A stretch of DNA of 64,000 bases from Amyloporia xantha. Its lineage: Eukaryota; Basidiomycota; Agaricomycetes; Polyporales; Adustoporiaceae. Where the stretch lies: the NCBI GenBank assembly GCA_036971615.1, contig JAYKKR010000026.1, positions 248,001 to 312,000 on the forward strand, in the 5' to 3' direction. The position numbers were made by a program, and so were the translations under genes. The notes beneath the pieces were generated by a model. It ran no database searches. It saw nothing but the letters and a program-made list of their open reading frames with translations, and was not told where the DNA came from. Positions 1-10,992 of the stretch are shown piece by piece (the first letter of the stretch is position 1; every line of letters starts with the position of its first letter).

Positions 1-1165
1 GACAAGTCCATGACCGATGCCCCTGTGCTCTGCCAATACGGCTGGTTGTATATAGGAACAGCAAGTCCAGTGACCTCGAATCGACGGGCTCTTCCTGTTG
101 TGTTCCCATACCAGTCGACGTCGGTGTGGTTGAATATTGGTGTTCGTGTGAATGCGAATGCTGTATGTGCCAAATGATGCTCATTGTCCGTGGCGTCAAG
201 ATGACTAAAGAGCGGGTCGTTGTCGGTAGCAATGAACTGGTCATTTCCAGTGCTGTTACCCCATCTTCCGGTGCCATCTGCAAGAAGCAGCAGGCGAGCA
301 AATGACAACATAGCTGGCCCGCGCAGACTAACATTGACCTCTCTCAGGTCGCGATGTCTGTCAATGAACCTATAAACATGCAACGGAGGGGCTGGCGACC
401 ATTGTAGCGAAAAGATCCGCAGGTTTGGCAACGACACCCAGTCGCTGTTAGCTGCCCACCAGGAAGCCACTGGTGCATCGTGGATGTAGAGAGAGGTTAA
501 GGAGGTGCTCGCCCGGTCGCCTTTGTAATTTTCACCTCCACGGTTGAGTACTCCTGTTACGTGCAGCCGCAGTGATTGCAACTGTTTCCAACTATCCAAC
601 AGCGGGAACTGGCAGCTGCTATCCCACTGGATCTCGAGAGATGTGAGGAGTCTGCATGACTCCACGCACTTGAGTGTTTCAAGGTTCATTGCTGCATCGG
701 CAATGACAAGGGTTCGCAGACTCTCGAAGGGTGCGCGAGGTAAAACAGACGGTATATCATACGGTGGATGTACCATGTATGAACTCCGAGGGAAAGGCAA
801 ACCAACACGAAGATGCCTGTCAAATCAGTTATGTCCTGGGTGAGATGGTTTGGCCTGCATGGCATAAGCGTTGGCACTCACATGACACAGTTTGCATACC
901 CATGGGCCTCGGATGAGAAAAGCTCAAGTATGTCCACGAGCTGTTCAGACGACGAGTAGGAAAGTTTACGGAAAACATACGGCACCAGAAGTGACCTCAG
1001 TCGTCGGCACTGGACAGACAACGCCTTCGCTGTGTAAAATCCAAGACCATACGTCCCCCGGCCTTCTCCGACGGCATATTCCGTTATTTCCAGGATGAGT
1101 TCCGGTGGCAGTCGGGTGAACAGATCTTGGCTGTGAACAAGACCACGATTTTGCTGCAATGACAC
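1..1165 (-). CDS. F-box protein, 3' part cut by window edge
   Basis: Probable substrate-recognition subunit of an SCF ubiquitin ligase. The first exon (1165 down to 882) starts at an ATG and carries an F-box near residues 18-60, with the core LPPELILEIT followed by a leucine-rich stretch. A 65-base intron (881-817, gtgagt...cag) joins in phase to a long open frame from 816 down to base 1. That frame has leucine-rich segments such as LTSLEIQWD and LRIFSLQW, as in basidiomycete F-box proteins whose C-terminal part forms leucine-rich repeats. The C-terminus lies outside the window. The family is expanded in agaricomycetes and individual substrates are unknown. The F-box and the splice are clear; the target is not. 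Confidence 0.72.
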
Positions 1166-3216
1166 GTGTTCCGGGGCCGGGCTCTGCTAATGAATGTAAG
1201 TTGGTTGTTTAATGCAAACACTGAGCGTGAAATGCTTTGTACCGATATCTTAACCAGCCTCAGAACAATGCAGTCACGCCACAAAGGGTAACTGAATCGG
1301 TCCTCAACATGGAGAGCGACGTGATGTCCTGTCAATATCAAAACTCCTCTAGTGGACCCTCGAACACAATAGATAGTGAACGATAGAGTTCGCCCAGCTA
1401 AATGCGTGTCGATTATATGATGCTTGGAGGCTACTAATAATAATTGAAAAGAAATCAATATCGGACCAACTAAAACATGGCCATTGCCACTGTGTCACAC
1501 TGCTCACATTGCGTCGGGCGGTCACGGGCCCATTCAATGGCGTCTTGCCAGAGATGAACTATTTTTGCGATCACGTTTTCCACTTTGCCTGAATGGTCAT
1601 CTCTGGATGATGTCTTACAGGACGTGTCAGACTGCAGAACTTGGTTATGTTGACCACATAAGACATACCACATTGTTAATCGCACGACGTGCCCTGTCTG
1701 GCTGGCTAACCAGATGAATGGTCATTGTCAAGCTGTCACGCTGCACGTCTGACAGATCCAACAAGCTTGTGTCGATCGAGACTGAAAGACTGACTAGGAC
1801 GTCATAAAGCTGTTCTAACGTCGTAGGTACTGGCAGTTGCCCAAAGGGTTTCATCAGGTCAGTCAACTCATTTTAAACGTAAAACACGGGCAACACTGAC
1901 ACATGTCTTGTTCCACAATTCACGTCCTTGTTATTGTAAGCAGCGGTTATTTAACAGCTCGAATAGACAGACAGCAGGTGAACAATCAAAAGGGGCGGAT
2001 GAAGAACAAAAACCGGACCAGACACTTCGGCATATAAGCAGTATTTATGCCACGACACGACCGTGGGATCACACAGTAGATTGGCGTGATAGGACCAGTG
2101 CATGCGACACACCCTGATTGCCGTGGTCAAAATTCTGCACATGTCTATACATCCGGTAAATGTCCGACGGGTCGGATCAATTCTCTATATGCCCTATTTA
2201 CATGCAACAGACCAAGCCATCTCAAGTAATCTCCGTGCAATCGGACCCTTGCATGGAATCACATATGTGCAATGGAGCATATATCAATATATCGTGCGAT
2301 GCGAAATGTTTGATGTATGCTCCATTCACATGTGAGATTCAATGCAAAAAACTATGAACGTGAAAGTCAGCGAAGTATATCATCTCATAACCCTCAGCAT
2401 ATTGTGTCGGACTCAGATTTCCAATACAATTAGCAGAATGCTCAAATTAAGAATAGATCTATGCTATATTGAAATGCGCTCAATAAGAGTGTTGGACATA
2501 ATAAGCCTGTCCGATCTTTCCAGACTCTTGTATCAATCGTCTTATATCTTATACACCTCTAAATTTGCTGACAAATTTGTATGGTACGAGACCCGACGTT
2601 GACTTACAAGCTCGTTGAGAACCGTCTCATAAAGTGATACTAAGATCAATTGTCAAGTCGTAGCCTGAGTCACATCACCTGTCGTACAATTATGCAAATA
2701 ACGCACAACCCCTGCCTCCCCTCGCCCTCCGTCGCCAACTGCATGAGGTACGTGTCCTGCCACAGAGTAGTACAGCATATAGCAGGTAGGATAGATGATC
2801 CAGAAACATCAGAAATTGTTGCTCTGTCAGTGAGATGTCGTGAGGAATGAGCACCAATGATCATAGAGCAACGTCTGAGTATGAGTGGCAGTGGGCGCTT
2901 GAATTTTCTGTGATCGCTGCAACCTCATAGCAGTTTCCCCTTTGGTCTTAAGTATCTATCGCCCACCATCCCCCCTGGCAGCTTCCTTTTTTAACTTATC
3001 CTATACGTCCTAATACTCTCCACTCCTGGATAATTTTCAGCCAAATTTTGGTTTCCATCAGTAGAATTGGTGGCACAATTCGCCTGCCCTAGCCTCAGGT
3101 CATGCGTTTTCTGTGCACATCAGACGCCTGTTAACCGCCTATGTCTGCCTGCTGCGCTCTTTTTTTCCTCCCTTTTTTCAATTCATTGTTCTGCATCTCT
3201 GAGAACAACTTTGGAG
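1166..3216. other. Spacer with no recognisable gene
   Basis: About 2 kb with only short open frames on both strands and no protein motif I recognise. It becomes AT-rich between 2200 and 2650. A pyrimidine-rich stretch with T runs sits just before the gene at 3217 and may be part of its promoter. Confidence 0.5.
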
Positions 3217-3879
3217 ATGGCATCCCCTCTTCCGTCTCTGCCAGTGCATCCTGTCGTCGAAACCCACCCCGACCCAGCTTGCCCATACCACCGGAGAAAT
3301 GTTTCCAATCCAATCTGCAGCATCTCTCTGGAGACTCGAGTCTCCCATTCGTCCCCGGAAACAAAGTCCTTTATTTGTTTCATTGTCGGACGGATTTCAA
3401 AAGGAGTGTCAGGTGACCCCTCTACCTGGATGGTCAACCAGGAGCCATGCTCCCTTGTCGAGGAGGGCATGAAAGTCGAGCTCATTTCGAGCAAGACCAA
3501 GCGCTCAGTTTTTCTGGGACATATTCAGCGTTGTTGGGTCTTGGAGAAGAAGACAGTGATTTTTTGGATGCAGGATTTGAGTGGTCGGATTGCCTACCTA
3601 GCTGTGCCTTGCCAATGGGTGCATCTCCATCCATTCGACCGACTCCGCTGGGTTTTTGGATATCCATTCCTTCCCGAGACACTACCCACTCTCCCTGATT
3701 CATTCACCAACTCAGTTGGACGGTGGAGAGACAACCAGTCTCACTCAATCCCTTTGGAGGTCGTCCCGTGTCGATGCACCCTTTCCCTTCCAGCACCAGA
3801 AAATCCTTACCTCCGGCCGATTTCAGACTTCGACTTTGACTCAGAAGAGGAGGTCGAAGCACATACTCTGCCATTTTGA
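3217..3879 (+). CDS. Conserved protein of unrecognised family (copy 1)
   Basis: Function unknown. The open frame begins upstream at a TTG, but the first sensible ATG is at 3217, giving 220 residues, close to the 216 of its relative at 17777. The two proteins match over most of their length: GDPSTWM against GYPSTWM, LEKKTVIFWMQ against LEKKAVFYWLQ, YLAVP in both, LPETL against LPDTL, and an acidic C-terminal tail. A CPYH near the N-terminus corresponds to CPHY in the other copy. No signal peptide, membrane segment or catalytic motif is visible. The central region alternates hydrophobic and charged residues like a small beta-rich domain, but that is a guess. It is intronless, unlike most genes here. 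Confidence 0.6.
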   Translation: MASPLPSLPVHPVVETHPDPACPYHRRNVSNPICSISLETRVSHSSPETKSFICFIVGRISKGVSGDPSTWMVNQEPCSLVEEGMKVELISSKTKRSVFLGHIQRCWVLEKKTVIFWMQDLSGRIAYLAVPCQWVHLHPFDRLRWVFGYPFLPETLPTLPDSFTNSVGRWRDNQSHSIPLEVVPCRCTLSLPAPENPYLRPISDFDFDSEEEVEAHTLPF

Positions 3880-4640
3880 TGTACCATGGCATTAGATTGT
3901 TTACCTGCCCTTATCGCCATTCAATCATTCGTTCCTTCATCGGTCACATTCCTTACAGTTACAGATTCTTTGTTCTGCATCAGGAAGCCCGACGGGCTTT
4001 CGCCCACACCCTTTGCAAAGTTTGATCTGTTATCGGTGTTCTCGGTTTGCTCTCACCACCTACGTCGACAGTCACATTCGTTCCCTTTGGCAGCTTATGT
4101 CATCTGTATGTCGACCTTTTCACCGTCACCTGCTCTCCTCCTTTTGTCGCTATATCAGATCCCTTTCATATTGCTATCTCATTTACACGGACTACTCAGC
4201 TTGCAATATAATCTTAGTTCGTCACCTTCTGTTCAAGCTAAGCATGAACGATATTCACAGAGGCAAGCTGTGTCGATGTGAATCTGCCCAATTAGGGCTG
4301 TCACGTGACTGCCGCACTGCGCCTGATAACGCACTGGCATGAATGTACGACCGCGTCCTGTAACGTCGATGGGGAAACAGAGAATACGAAGTCACTTACA
4401 CAAATGAGTAAGCGGAACTCTGTTAAGACCGCGAGGCTTCTCGCTGATTCTGATGCTTAACAGCGGCGGATTTGGCATAGTCTGTGTCCCAGTTGTATGC
4501 GCTTGTTCGTCACCCTCGTTTGACTAGTTCCGAACATGCAAGCCTGCTCAAGTCCAGTGTTGCCCGTTCAATGTAAGTGCACGCATTCGCTGACCCTCAT
4601 TTTGTCGGTTCATACAAGTCTTAGGCTCTTACAACATTGA
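3880..4640. other. Spacer between unknown gene and Helitron
   Basis: No gene recognised. The open frames at 3886-4342 are pyrimidine-rich with no recognisable motif and are probably not coding. The left end of the Helitron should lie in or just beyond this stretch. Confidence 0.4.
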
Positions 4641-4657
4641 GGTAATTTTTTATTACC
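4641..4657 (-). repeat. Small hairpin, candidate Helitron 3' stem-loop
   Basis: Perfect 6-bp stem, GGTAAT at 4641-4646 and ATTACC at 4652-4657, with a loop of five T on the plus strand. It is downstream of the helicase frame in transcription sense, where Helitrons carry a short hairpin before the CTRR end. The distance to the nearest CTRR-like tetramer is longer than the usual 10-12 bases. Confidence 0.35.
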
Positions 4658-4876
4658 GAATAGTTGGGATGACGCTGCTGCTCGCTGTAGTGTGAAATTT
4701 GAATATACACAAGACAACGGACGCGGATGAAATTGAGAGTAGCAGGAGACGTAATGTCACATGTAAGTGTTGTGCACATACAGTGGCCCGTTTTATTATA
4801 ATAATACTGACCTCTTTCCAGTTCAGGGACTACCACTGGCAGCTGAAAGAAACGGGAAGAACTACGACATGGACCG

Positions 4877-6640
4877 TCATGCACGGCTAATGGATGCCTC
4901 ATACTGCATGGCAGTAGCACGATCAAGGTTGTCAATGCGCCTTAGCTCCGTTCTCAGCTCTTCAGAAGCTCTGACGTGAATTTTTTCAGGTGCAAACGGT
5001 CTCAGGATCGCAAGACCACGTAGTGTTTTCACTCTTGACAACATGACGTATACTCCTTGTAGTGAGTGAGTACTTTCAATATCTATTATTGCATGGGTGA
5101 GCGACTTCCCTTGACTTTTGTAGTCGGTGTATGCGTAGGCAGGTACCAGCGGGATTTGCATGCGGCTAACATTGTATTCACTGACTTTATCTCCTCGGCG
5201 CACCTTGTAAACAAAACTGACTCGCTGTGGGAACACGGGAACAACATCCTCGTCCAGATCATCGCTAATACGACCCACTCCAGGTACTCGAACATATACA
5301 ACTGCCGCCTTTCTCCGCCCGTGGTCGTCATCGGTATATTTGATGCTTTCGACGATGCCTTCAGCCCCGTTGATGAGTCTTCGACTAAATGCTATGTTCT
5401 CACGAATCATGACTTTCATTCCGGGGAATATCGGAAGCCGTCCAAGTGAATCGTCAGTTTCAGACGATGGCGCCTTCCATATCGCCTCCTGTAAGTCTCT
5501 GCTCATGTTATATACCCATTCCTTGCCGACCGTATCGTGTGAATAGTAAACATGTACCTGCTCGCCCATTTCCTCGGCACGATGGGTCAGAATTCGATTG
5601 TTTATCATGTCGCGTATATTTTTGGTTCCGACGATTACAGGTGCGTCTCTGAAGTCTGCGAGTGTAGCTGGAGCTGTGCGGGCGAGTCTATATAACTGAC
5701 GCTCTCTGAGGACGTCGATGTCACAGGGGCCAGTAGGGGAGTCACTGTGTGTACCGCTACGATGATGCTGGTGCTTGATACACTCTCCAATTCTAATCCT
5801 GTTTAGGAGGTCAGCGTATGTTGTGTCTTCTCCTTGTCTCTGGTTCTTAACCAGTTTCACCACTGTAGCTACTTGTCTCCACAGAAAAACACCTGTCAAT
5901 CTGGATATCCCGTTTGTGTTGCACTGCTCTTGATTCAGTCTCGTCAGCAAAGTGTGACTGTAGAGACACGTGTCTCCAACAGGCTTCAACTGCCCGAAAT
6001 CTCCAGTAAATATCACGTTCACGGCACCGAAAGGAAACTCGGACAATTCCTGGCCTTCCCCCTTTGCCTGTCGTAATCGATCTGACACGCGGCTAAGGAA
6101 TTTTGCGCCTACCATCGATACTTCGTCTATAATGAAGTATTTCACTGGTGCCCACAACTTCCTCAGATCGGTGAAGTTCTTCTGACGCTTGCTGTTGATT
6201 AAGGTCAATGAATGGATTGTGTGCCCCCCTACAAGGATTGCAGCAGCTCCCGTCGGCGCCCCCACGAATATCTCGTCTGATCTACCCAACAGCTCAAACA
6301 AACGCAGAATAGCATTCACAACGTGGGTTTTTCCCGTTCCACCAACACCTGCAATGTACATCAATAGCTGATCGCCGCCGCAACAGACATGACGGGCGAC
6401 TATCCGGAATGCACGTTCTTGTTCAGGATTGCTTCGCAGACCTTTTTCGTCAACGACTTGGTCGATTTTCGAAAGTGTGCTGTCTGGATGTGAATCATCA
6501 TCAGATTCAGTTAAGTGAGTCTCGTCGTGTTGTAGAGACGATGCAAAAACAGTGGGTTCTACGTCGCGGCGAGCACGTCTGGCTGGACGGGCATCGTCAT
6601 CAATAGTGCTCGATTCCGGCCGTCGCTTCCGCTTCAAGCT
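4877..6640 (-). CDS. Helitron Pif1-like helicase portion of RepHel
   Basis: SF1B 5'-3' DNA helicase that unwinds DNA during rolling-circle transposition. About 587 codons. Walker A GVGGTGKT is near residue 100, Walker B IIDEVSMV follows, and the C-terminus has the Helitron/Pif1 motif TDYKSQGKSL and then VMLSRVKTL. There is no ATG at the beginning: the frame simply continues from the TGA at 6641-6643 that ends the Rep part, in the same reading frame. It is therefore the second half of one RepHel polypeptide rather than a separate gene. The N-terminus is basic and acidic, a linker-like stretch. No internal stop or frameshift was seen. Confidence 0.85.
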   Translation of the reverse strand, partial: SLKRKRRPESSTIDDDARPARRARRDVEPTVFASSLQHDETHLTESDDDSHPDSTLSKIDQVVDEKGLRSNPEQERAFRIVARHVCCGGDQLLMYIAGVGGTGKTHVVNAILRLFELLGRSDEIFVGAPTGAAAILVGGHTIHSLTLINSKRQKNFTDLRKLWAPVKYFIIDEVSMVGAKFLSRVSDRLRQAKGEGQELSEFPFGAVNVIFTGDFGQLKPVGDTCLYSHTLLTRLNQEQCNTNGISRLTGVFLWRQVATVVKLVKNQRQGEDTTYADLLNRIRIGECIKHQHHRSGTHSDSPTGPCDIDVLRERQLYRLARTAPATLADFRDAPVIVGTKNIRDMINNRILTHRAEEMGEQVHVYYSHDTVGKEWVYNMSRDLQEAIWKAPSSETDDSLGRLPIFPGMKVMIRENIAFSRRLINGAEGIVESIKYTDDDHGRRKAAVVYVRVPGVGRISDDLDEDVVPVFPQRVSFVYKVRRGDKVSEYNVSRMQIPLVPAYAYTDYKSQGKSLTHAIIDIESTHSLQGVYVMLSRVKTLRGLAILRPFAPEKIHVRASEELRTELRRIDNLDRATAMQYEASISRA

Positions 6641-9600
6641 TCACATAATCTTAGTGTGCTGATTTAGACGGTCATTGTCTTCGTCGGTTACATGACTGGA
6701 TCCAACACCCAGTGTTTCTGTGCCCCTCGATGTACGCCTAGCGGGTACACCAAAACATGTATCCAACAGACAGCGTGTTTCGAGTCCAATTCTCTCGTCC
6801 ATGACATCTTCGAGTGTACTTGGTAGCTGAACTTCTACAGGGTCGTCGCTCTGATCATACATATCAAAATCATCCTCCGCCGTTACATTGGCAACAGCAA
6901 GTCCGTCTGCATGAGGATCTCTGTCTGAATCTATACGATCCACAACAGTTTCTGCCCTATTGCGTCTAGACGCGCTGAAAGCATTACGAGCATCCCGGCA
7001 CTCTGTAAGAACATTCATATTGTTTATAATGCCGCGATGGAATGGGCTGAATAGACCGCTTTTTCTATTGTACGCAGCCAACCAGGATTCTTCCGGAGAT
7101 TTCAAGTCAGCGGGAGTTCGCCATGGTACAAACAGTATCATCATCATTCGGGCCCATAACATGGTTTCCTTTTCACTCTGGTCCTGTCGAGGAACCCGAT
7201 CGCCGAGAATGACAGGGATACGCCATGTAGACCGACGGCGAAGCACATGTGTTTGAAATTGTGGGTGGATATCAGACGCGAACTCGCCTCTCGGTTCGCT
7301 AGGGCGCCCTCTTGATGATATGTTACTACGATTTGCGACCCGGTTTGCCTCGCTGGTCTTTGTGATCTTTTCAGTCAACCCAATGAAGTCGTATAGGCAC
7401 AAATCGTTGAATGGTGGGTGAACGCTTCTATAAATGTAATCGGCCTGCTGACTGGATGCTGATATGGTGCCTGAACCAAGGACGAGGGTCACATCATCGT
7501 CAGTTACTACCGCCCGTTCGATCGCGTCGAAATCGACATCGTGCTCAGCATCGTGGCTTACATTGTCTGCATGTACATGATGAGACGATTCATCATCTGA
7601 CTGACTCTCTTGCGCCAGCGAACGTCGCAGGTCAGCAAGCCGTGTATCCTCTTCCGAAGAGTCATCAGCCATAACAATGTCCGTGTCTGTACGCTGGTAC
7701 TCCACGACGTGCTCTGCCCCAGGACTATCATTATCACGATACCGTCTGAATAGGCGTTCAAAAGCCCCCCAATGAAGAACACGATACTGGTGACTAGTAT
7801 AAACATCCCCCCCGCCGACGAGGTAGCTCATTACTTGCTGGTGCGAAATTTCCATTCTAGCCATCATACTATTCACTGCGATTGTCAGGGCCCCTTTACT
7901 GAAGGAAGAGACATCCGTATACAACGCACGAGGATATTTTTCGGTAGTTCGCTGGACCGCATACGATAATGCTGCGAGGCCTACATGTGTTTGGAGCTGT
8001 GACTTGGTAATGTAATCCGTAACATAGTATATCAAAGCTTTGGCACCTTCACCTGACCCTATAAATTTTATATCCATGTTACACTTCATCAAAAACATGA
8101 TCAGATCGTTATAGCATGCGATGCGAGGATGCAGCCTGCGTAGCATTATGGACCCTGTGTTCGGGTCAATAGACGTCGTTGGGATGGTAGATCCATCTAT
8201 TCTCATACGGCAGGTGCTATCATTGTGGACTTCACCCTTTCTGACGTTCTTCCAACATGTAGACATATGCTCATGCCAGTTATACTCTTTGACAAGCTCG
8301 TTGACATGGCGGGCATACTCGGTCGGAAACATATCCTCTGGCGTGTGCATTATCGACGGGGCCGCTACAACACCAGGATTGGGATTTCCAGTTTCCGCTG
8401 AACGGTGTGGACGAGGTAACGGTTTGCCATCCGGTTCTCGGGTTACATCGGTGGCTCCAACGAGTTCGCATTTGATTACAGACTCAAGCCAGGTGAACAG
8501 TTGGTCCCGATATGCAGGCGACTCTTGCATCGTGTCTCTGAGACATTGCGGGTTGGGATGATCATGGAGCCATATTAGCATATGGCAATGCAAGGTCCCT
8601 CTTCCTTGAGCTTCCACAGTGCCGTAGTATGCAGTGCAAGACCCAAACAAGCCTCCGTCAGGTTTCCCGTACCGCAGAATAATATTGATAAAATTATGCA
8701 GCATAGTGTCAAAAAACCGTGCACACGCCGCAGGGTTACGAGCTACGAGGAGTCTGCGCTTCCACTCTGATAAGTCTTCACCCCTGCTAACGTCATCTAA
8801 ATCTATATCTTCTCCTGCATATAACCGGACTAGAGGATGATCAATATCATTAGGGTTAAGAGTCAGAAACAGAGTCGGTGTTCCATGGTGATTTACAAGG
8901 CCGCGGATCTGATTGCGAAGAGAAACTTTATATGCGGGTGTACCAGGTATGTCCCTGCTAACAAGGTTAACTCTGTTTAGAAGACTAAGTATATCCCTTT
9001 CAGACTGATCGTTCGGAGTATAATCTTTGTTGTCGTCGAAACGAGCAACCATCATATCAAGAAGCTTTGGATCGACACTAACAAGATTTCTAGCAATGCT
9101 CTCATGCTGTGAAGTCGGTACACGGAAGTTCATCGACTCACAGATTGCTTTTTTCTGACGAATGTTGTAATAGATGAACGCGAAGCTGGGGTCCTTTTCG
9201 AAGCGTGAGTCACGTACAGACAGCAGGTACTTCAGCTGATCTTCTAGACTCAATTTGCGGCGACGAAGTGGGTGGTAGAATCCCCCTATTCCCCACGGAT
9301 CAAGATGTGGAAAAAGCCACGAGAGTAGATGTGGATTCTCAAAGTCAGGGACAAGTCTGCTTCCAGCTTGAGATTGCACGAACCGACCACCTCCTAGACA
9401 ATGGGACAGTGCTTTCATCTTCATCTCCGCGTAACTAACCGGCGTGTCGTCTCCAAAGGTGTATCCGACATTTTCTACAAGCATGTCGTCAGACGGTAAT
9501 GGGTCCTCGCGAATCAGGTTCCGCACGGTATAATCAGAAGTAGCAGTACTGATGGCATCGTTGTTTTCTATGCAGCCAATCTCGATGGAGCAAGGAACTC

Positions 9601-10735
9601 CTTCGATGTCAGCAGCTGTGCCAGGTCCGAATAAGGCATCCATGTTATGCTGATTATATCCCTGAAACCCAGACATCGGTGCATAGTATGGGTTGTTTCG
9701 GGTCAAGAATTCTATCATTGTCTTCACACGTGTCTTCCGAACGAGAAGCGGGCTGAGGCGACTGATGGTCTGTTTTGACGGTTTTGTCTTTCCGACAAAT
9801 ACAGCGCACACCGCGTCTGCTATGGATCTACTATCTGGAGGCAATGTACTCGCCAGGTTCGTCGCATCTTGGGGTATGACCACGACATTTCCTTTAATAC
9901 AGCGTTGCGACGTCATTCTATCAGACCCACTGAGAGGATGATCACGGAGATCACTGAACCTGAATGAAACTCTGCTCGCACGAGCTCTTGACACCAGCAT
10001 CAGATCACAGAATGTTGCATTTTCAAAGGCTTGCTTCACATCAAGCGGCAGCTCCTCATGTCCGTAATAGAGCCAGTTGGCAAGTGCGTATCGGGGCATT
10101 CGTTGTTTGTCGACGAGATCTGAATAACAGTGTCGGCATATCTTAATAGACGCTACCTCGTCCACATTGTCTAAGCCTGCTGGGTCAAGGAGAGCTCTAT
10201 CATATGCATGAAAATTGTAAGTTGTCGGACGTACTTCGGGTGGTAATTCATCGTTTCTTAAAAGTGTGAAATCAACACATGTCCCCGATATAGTAGAGAC
10301 ATCAGCCTGAGCCATTCTTCGAGAGCACACTGCACATATTGTTAAGCGGAGGTTGTCCGTATTCATGACATGTTGCCAATCGCGAATAATTGCTGCTCGC
10401 GATGTCGCATCTGCTAATCGCAAGTGAACAGGGACATCATTTGCAACAGCTGTGCGTGCACTTTCAGCTGTATCCCGGTCGGCGATCGCTGCTGTTCGGT
10501 TTGCTGTACCAGGTGCTCTCCGTGGTCTGGACAGAAAACTGAAAACATATGCACAATTGATGCAAGCCGGAGTACATGAGTGTGCATTCAGGCGGTCTAA
10601 AATGTCACGCGTATAGGCCCTACGGTTTAGCTCCACCTGATGTACGGAGCAGATCCGTTTCAGATCTTGCGCTTTCCAATGAGAGTACATGGGCAGCACA
10701 TCGGAAAGTTTGGCCCGTAGGATGATATCATCCAT
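6641..10735 (-). CDS. Helitron Rep (HUH endonuclease) portion of RepHel
   Basis: Initiator nuclease that nicks the element ends. The open frame runs from 10918 to 6641, but the first in-frame ATG is at 10735, so either translation starts there or a first exon lies upstream. The Helitron-like N domain is visible around LFLTLNPNDIDHP. The HUH motif region is GRGTLHCHMLIW (about codon 768 counted from 10897), and the two-tyrosine motif is ALIYYVTDYITK (about codon 955). Cysteine pairs CINC and CAVC in the N-terminal part resemble the zinc-finger-like segment seen in many Helitron Reps. The frame ends with TGA at 6641-6643 directly before the helicase in the same frame. The long intact frame suggests a young insertion. 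Confidence 0.85.
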   Translation of the reverse strand: MDDIILRAKLSDVLPMYSHWKAQDLKRICSVHQVELNRRAYTRDILDRLNAHSCTPACINCAYVFSFLSRPRRAPGTANRTAAIADRDTAESARTAVANDVPVHLRLADATSRAAIIRDWQHVMNTDNLRLTICAVCSRRMAQADVSTISGTCVDFTLLRNDELPPEVRPTTYNFHAYDRALLDPAGLDNVDEVASIKICRHCYSDLVDKQRMPRYALANWLYYGHEELPLDVKQAFENATFCDLMLVSRARASRVSFRFSDLRDHPLSGSDRMTSQRCIKGNVVVIPQDATNLASTLPPDSRSIADAVCAVFVGKTKPSKQTISRLSPLLVRKTRVKTMIEFLTRNNPYYAPMSGFQGYNQHNMDALFGPGTAADIEGVPCSIEIGCIENNDAISTATSDYTVRNLIREDPLPSDDMLVENVGYTFGDDTPVSYAEMKMKALSHCLGGGRFVQSQAGSRLVPDFENPHLLSWLFPHLDPWGIGGFYHPLRRRKLSLEDQLKYLLSVRDSRFEKDPSFAFIYYNIRQKKAICESMNFRVPTSQHESIARNLVSVDPKLLDMMVARFDDNKDYTPNDQSERDILSLLNRVNLVSRDIPGTPAYKVSLRNQIRGLVNHHGTPTLFLTLNPNDIDHPLVRLYAGEDIDLDDVSRGEDLSEWKRRLLVARNPAACARFFDTMLHNFINIILRYGKPDGGLFGSCTAYYGTVEAQGRGTLHCHMLIWLHDHPNPQCLRDTMQESPAYRDQLFTWLESVIKCELVGATDVTREPDGKPLPRPHRSAETGNPNPGVVAAPSIMHTPEDMFPTEYARHVNELVKEYNWHEHMSTCWKNVRKGEVHNDSTCRMRIDGSTIPTTSIDPNTGSIMLRRLHPRIACYNDLIMFLMKCNMDIKFIGSGEGAKALIYYVTDYITKSQLQTHVGLAALSYAVQRTTEKYPRALYTDVSSFSKGALTIAVNSMMARMEISHQQVMSYLVGGGDVYTSHQYRVLHWGAFERLFRRYRDNDSPGAEHVVEYQRTDTDIVMADDSSEEDTRLADLRRSLAQESQSDDESSHHVHADNVSHDAEHDVDFDAIERAVVTDDDVTLVLGSGTISASSQQADYIYRSVHPPFNDLCLYDFIGLTEKITKTSEANRVANRSNISSRGRPSEPRGEFASDIHPQFQTHVLRRRSTWRIPVILGDRVPRQDQSEKETMLWARMMMILFVPWRTPADLKSPEESWLAAYNRKSGLFSPFHRGIINNMNVLTECRDARNAFSASRRNRAETVVDRIDSDRDPHADGLAVANVTAEDDFDMYDQSDDPVEVQLPSTLEDVMDERIGLETRCLLDTCFGVPARRTSRGTETLGVGSSHVTDEDNDRLNQHTKIM

Positions 10736-10958
10736 ATGTAAGTCGTAGCACTGCTCCAGGGAAGCGGTTACGCCACGGAAAGCGTGCGTATCATTCAGCG
10801 GACAAAGAGCCGGTGCCGACGGTGCGATGAAGAGCTCATTTTCAAGAGTCCTATCTACACGGTAATACACTACTTGTCCCGTCGTGTTACAAAGCACCGG
10901 TTCAGGGGGAGGGTTTGGTCATAATTATAACGTACGTTGAATTGACATTTTTTAGCAA

Positions 10959-10992
10959 GTGTGTATGTGTGCGTGTATGTGTGTGTATGTGT
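10959..10992. repeat. TG-rich microsatellite
   Basis: A GT/AT-type simple repeat just upstream of the Rep reading frame. Confidence 0.85.

Larger units (their letters stand above)
4641..10918 (-). mobile_element. Autonomous Helitron (rolling-circle DNA transposon), termini not proven
   Basis: Defined by a Rep (HUH endonuclease) region followed by a Pif1-type helicase on the minus strand, the diagnostic RepHel arrangement of Helitrons. These move by rolling-circle replication, inserting between A and T without target duplication. A candidate 3' hairpin lies at 4641-4657 (6-bp stem GGTAAT/ATTACC, 5-base loop), about 220 bases past the helicase stop. A CTAA sits about 16 bases further out (4621-4624 as TTAG on the plus strand), but the next base is not the expected T, so the end is tentative. 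The 5' TC end was not located. Limits given are the hairpin and the upstream stop of the Rep frame. Confidence 0.8.

Noticed and set aside
4621..10992. RNR or F-box genes as Helitron-captured fragments
   Set aside because: The recognised Helitron coding region ends before them, and their introns and full length do not suggest captured pieces.
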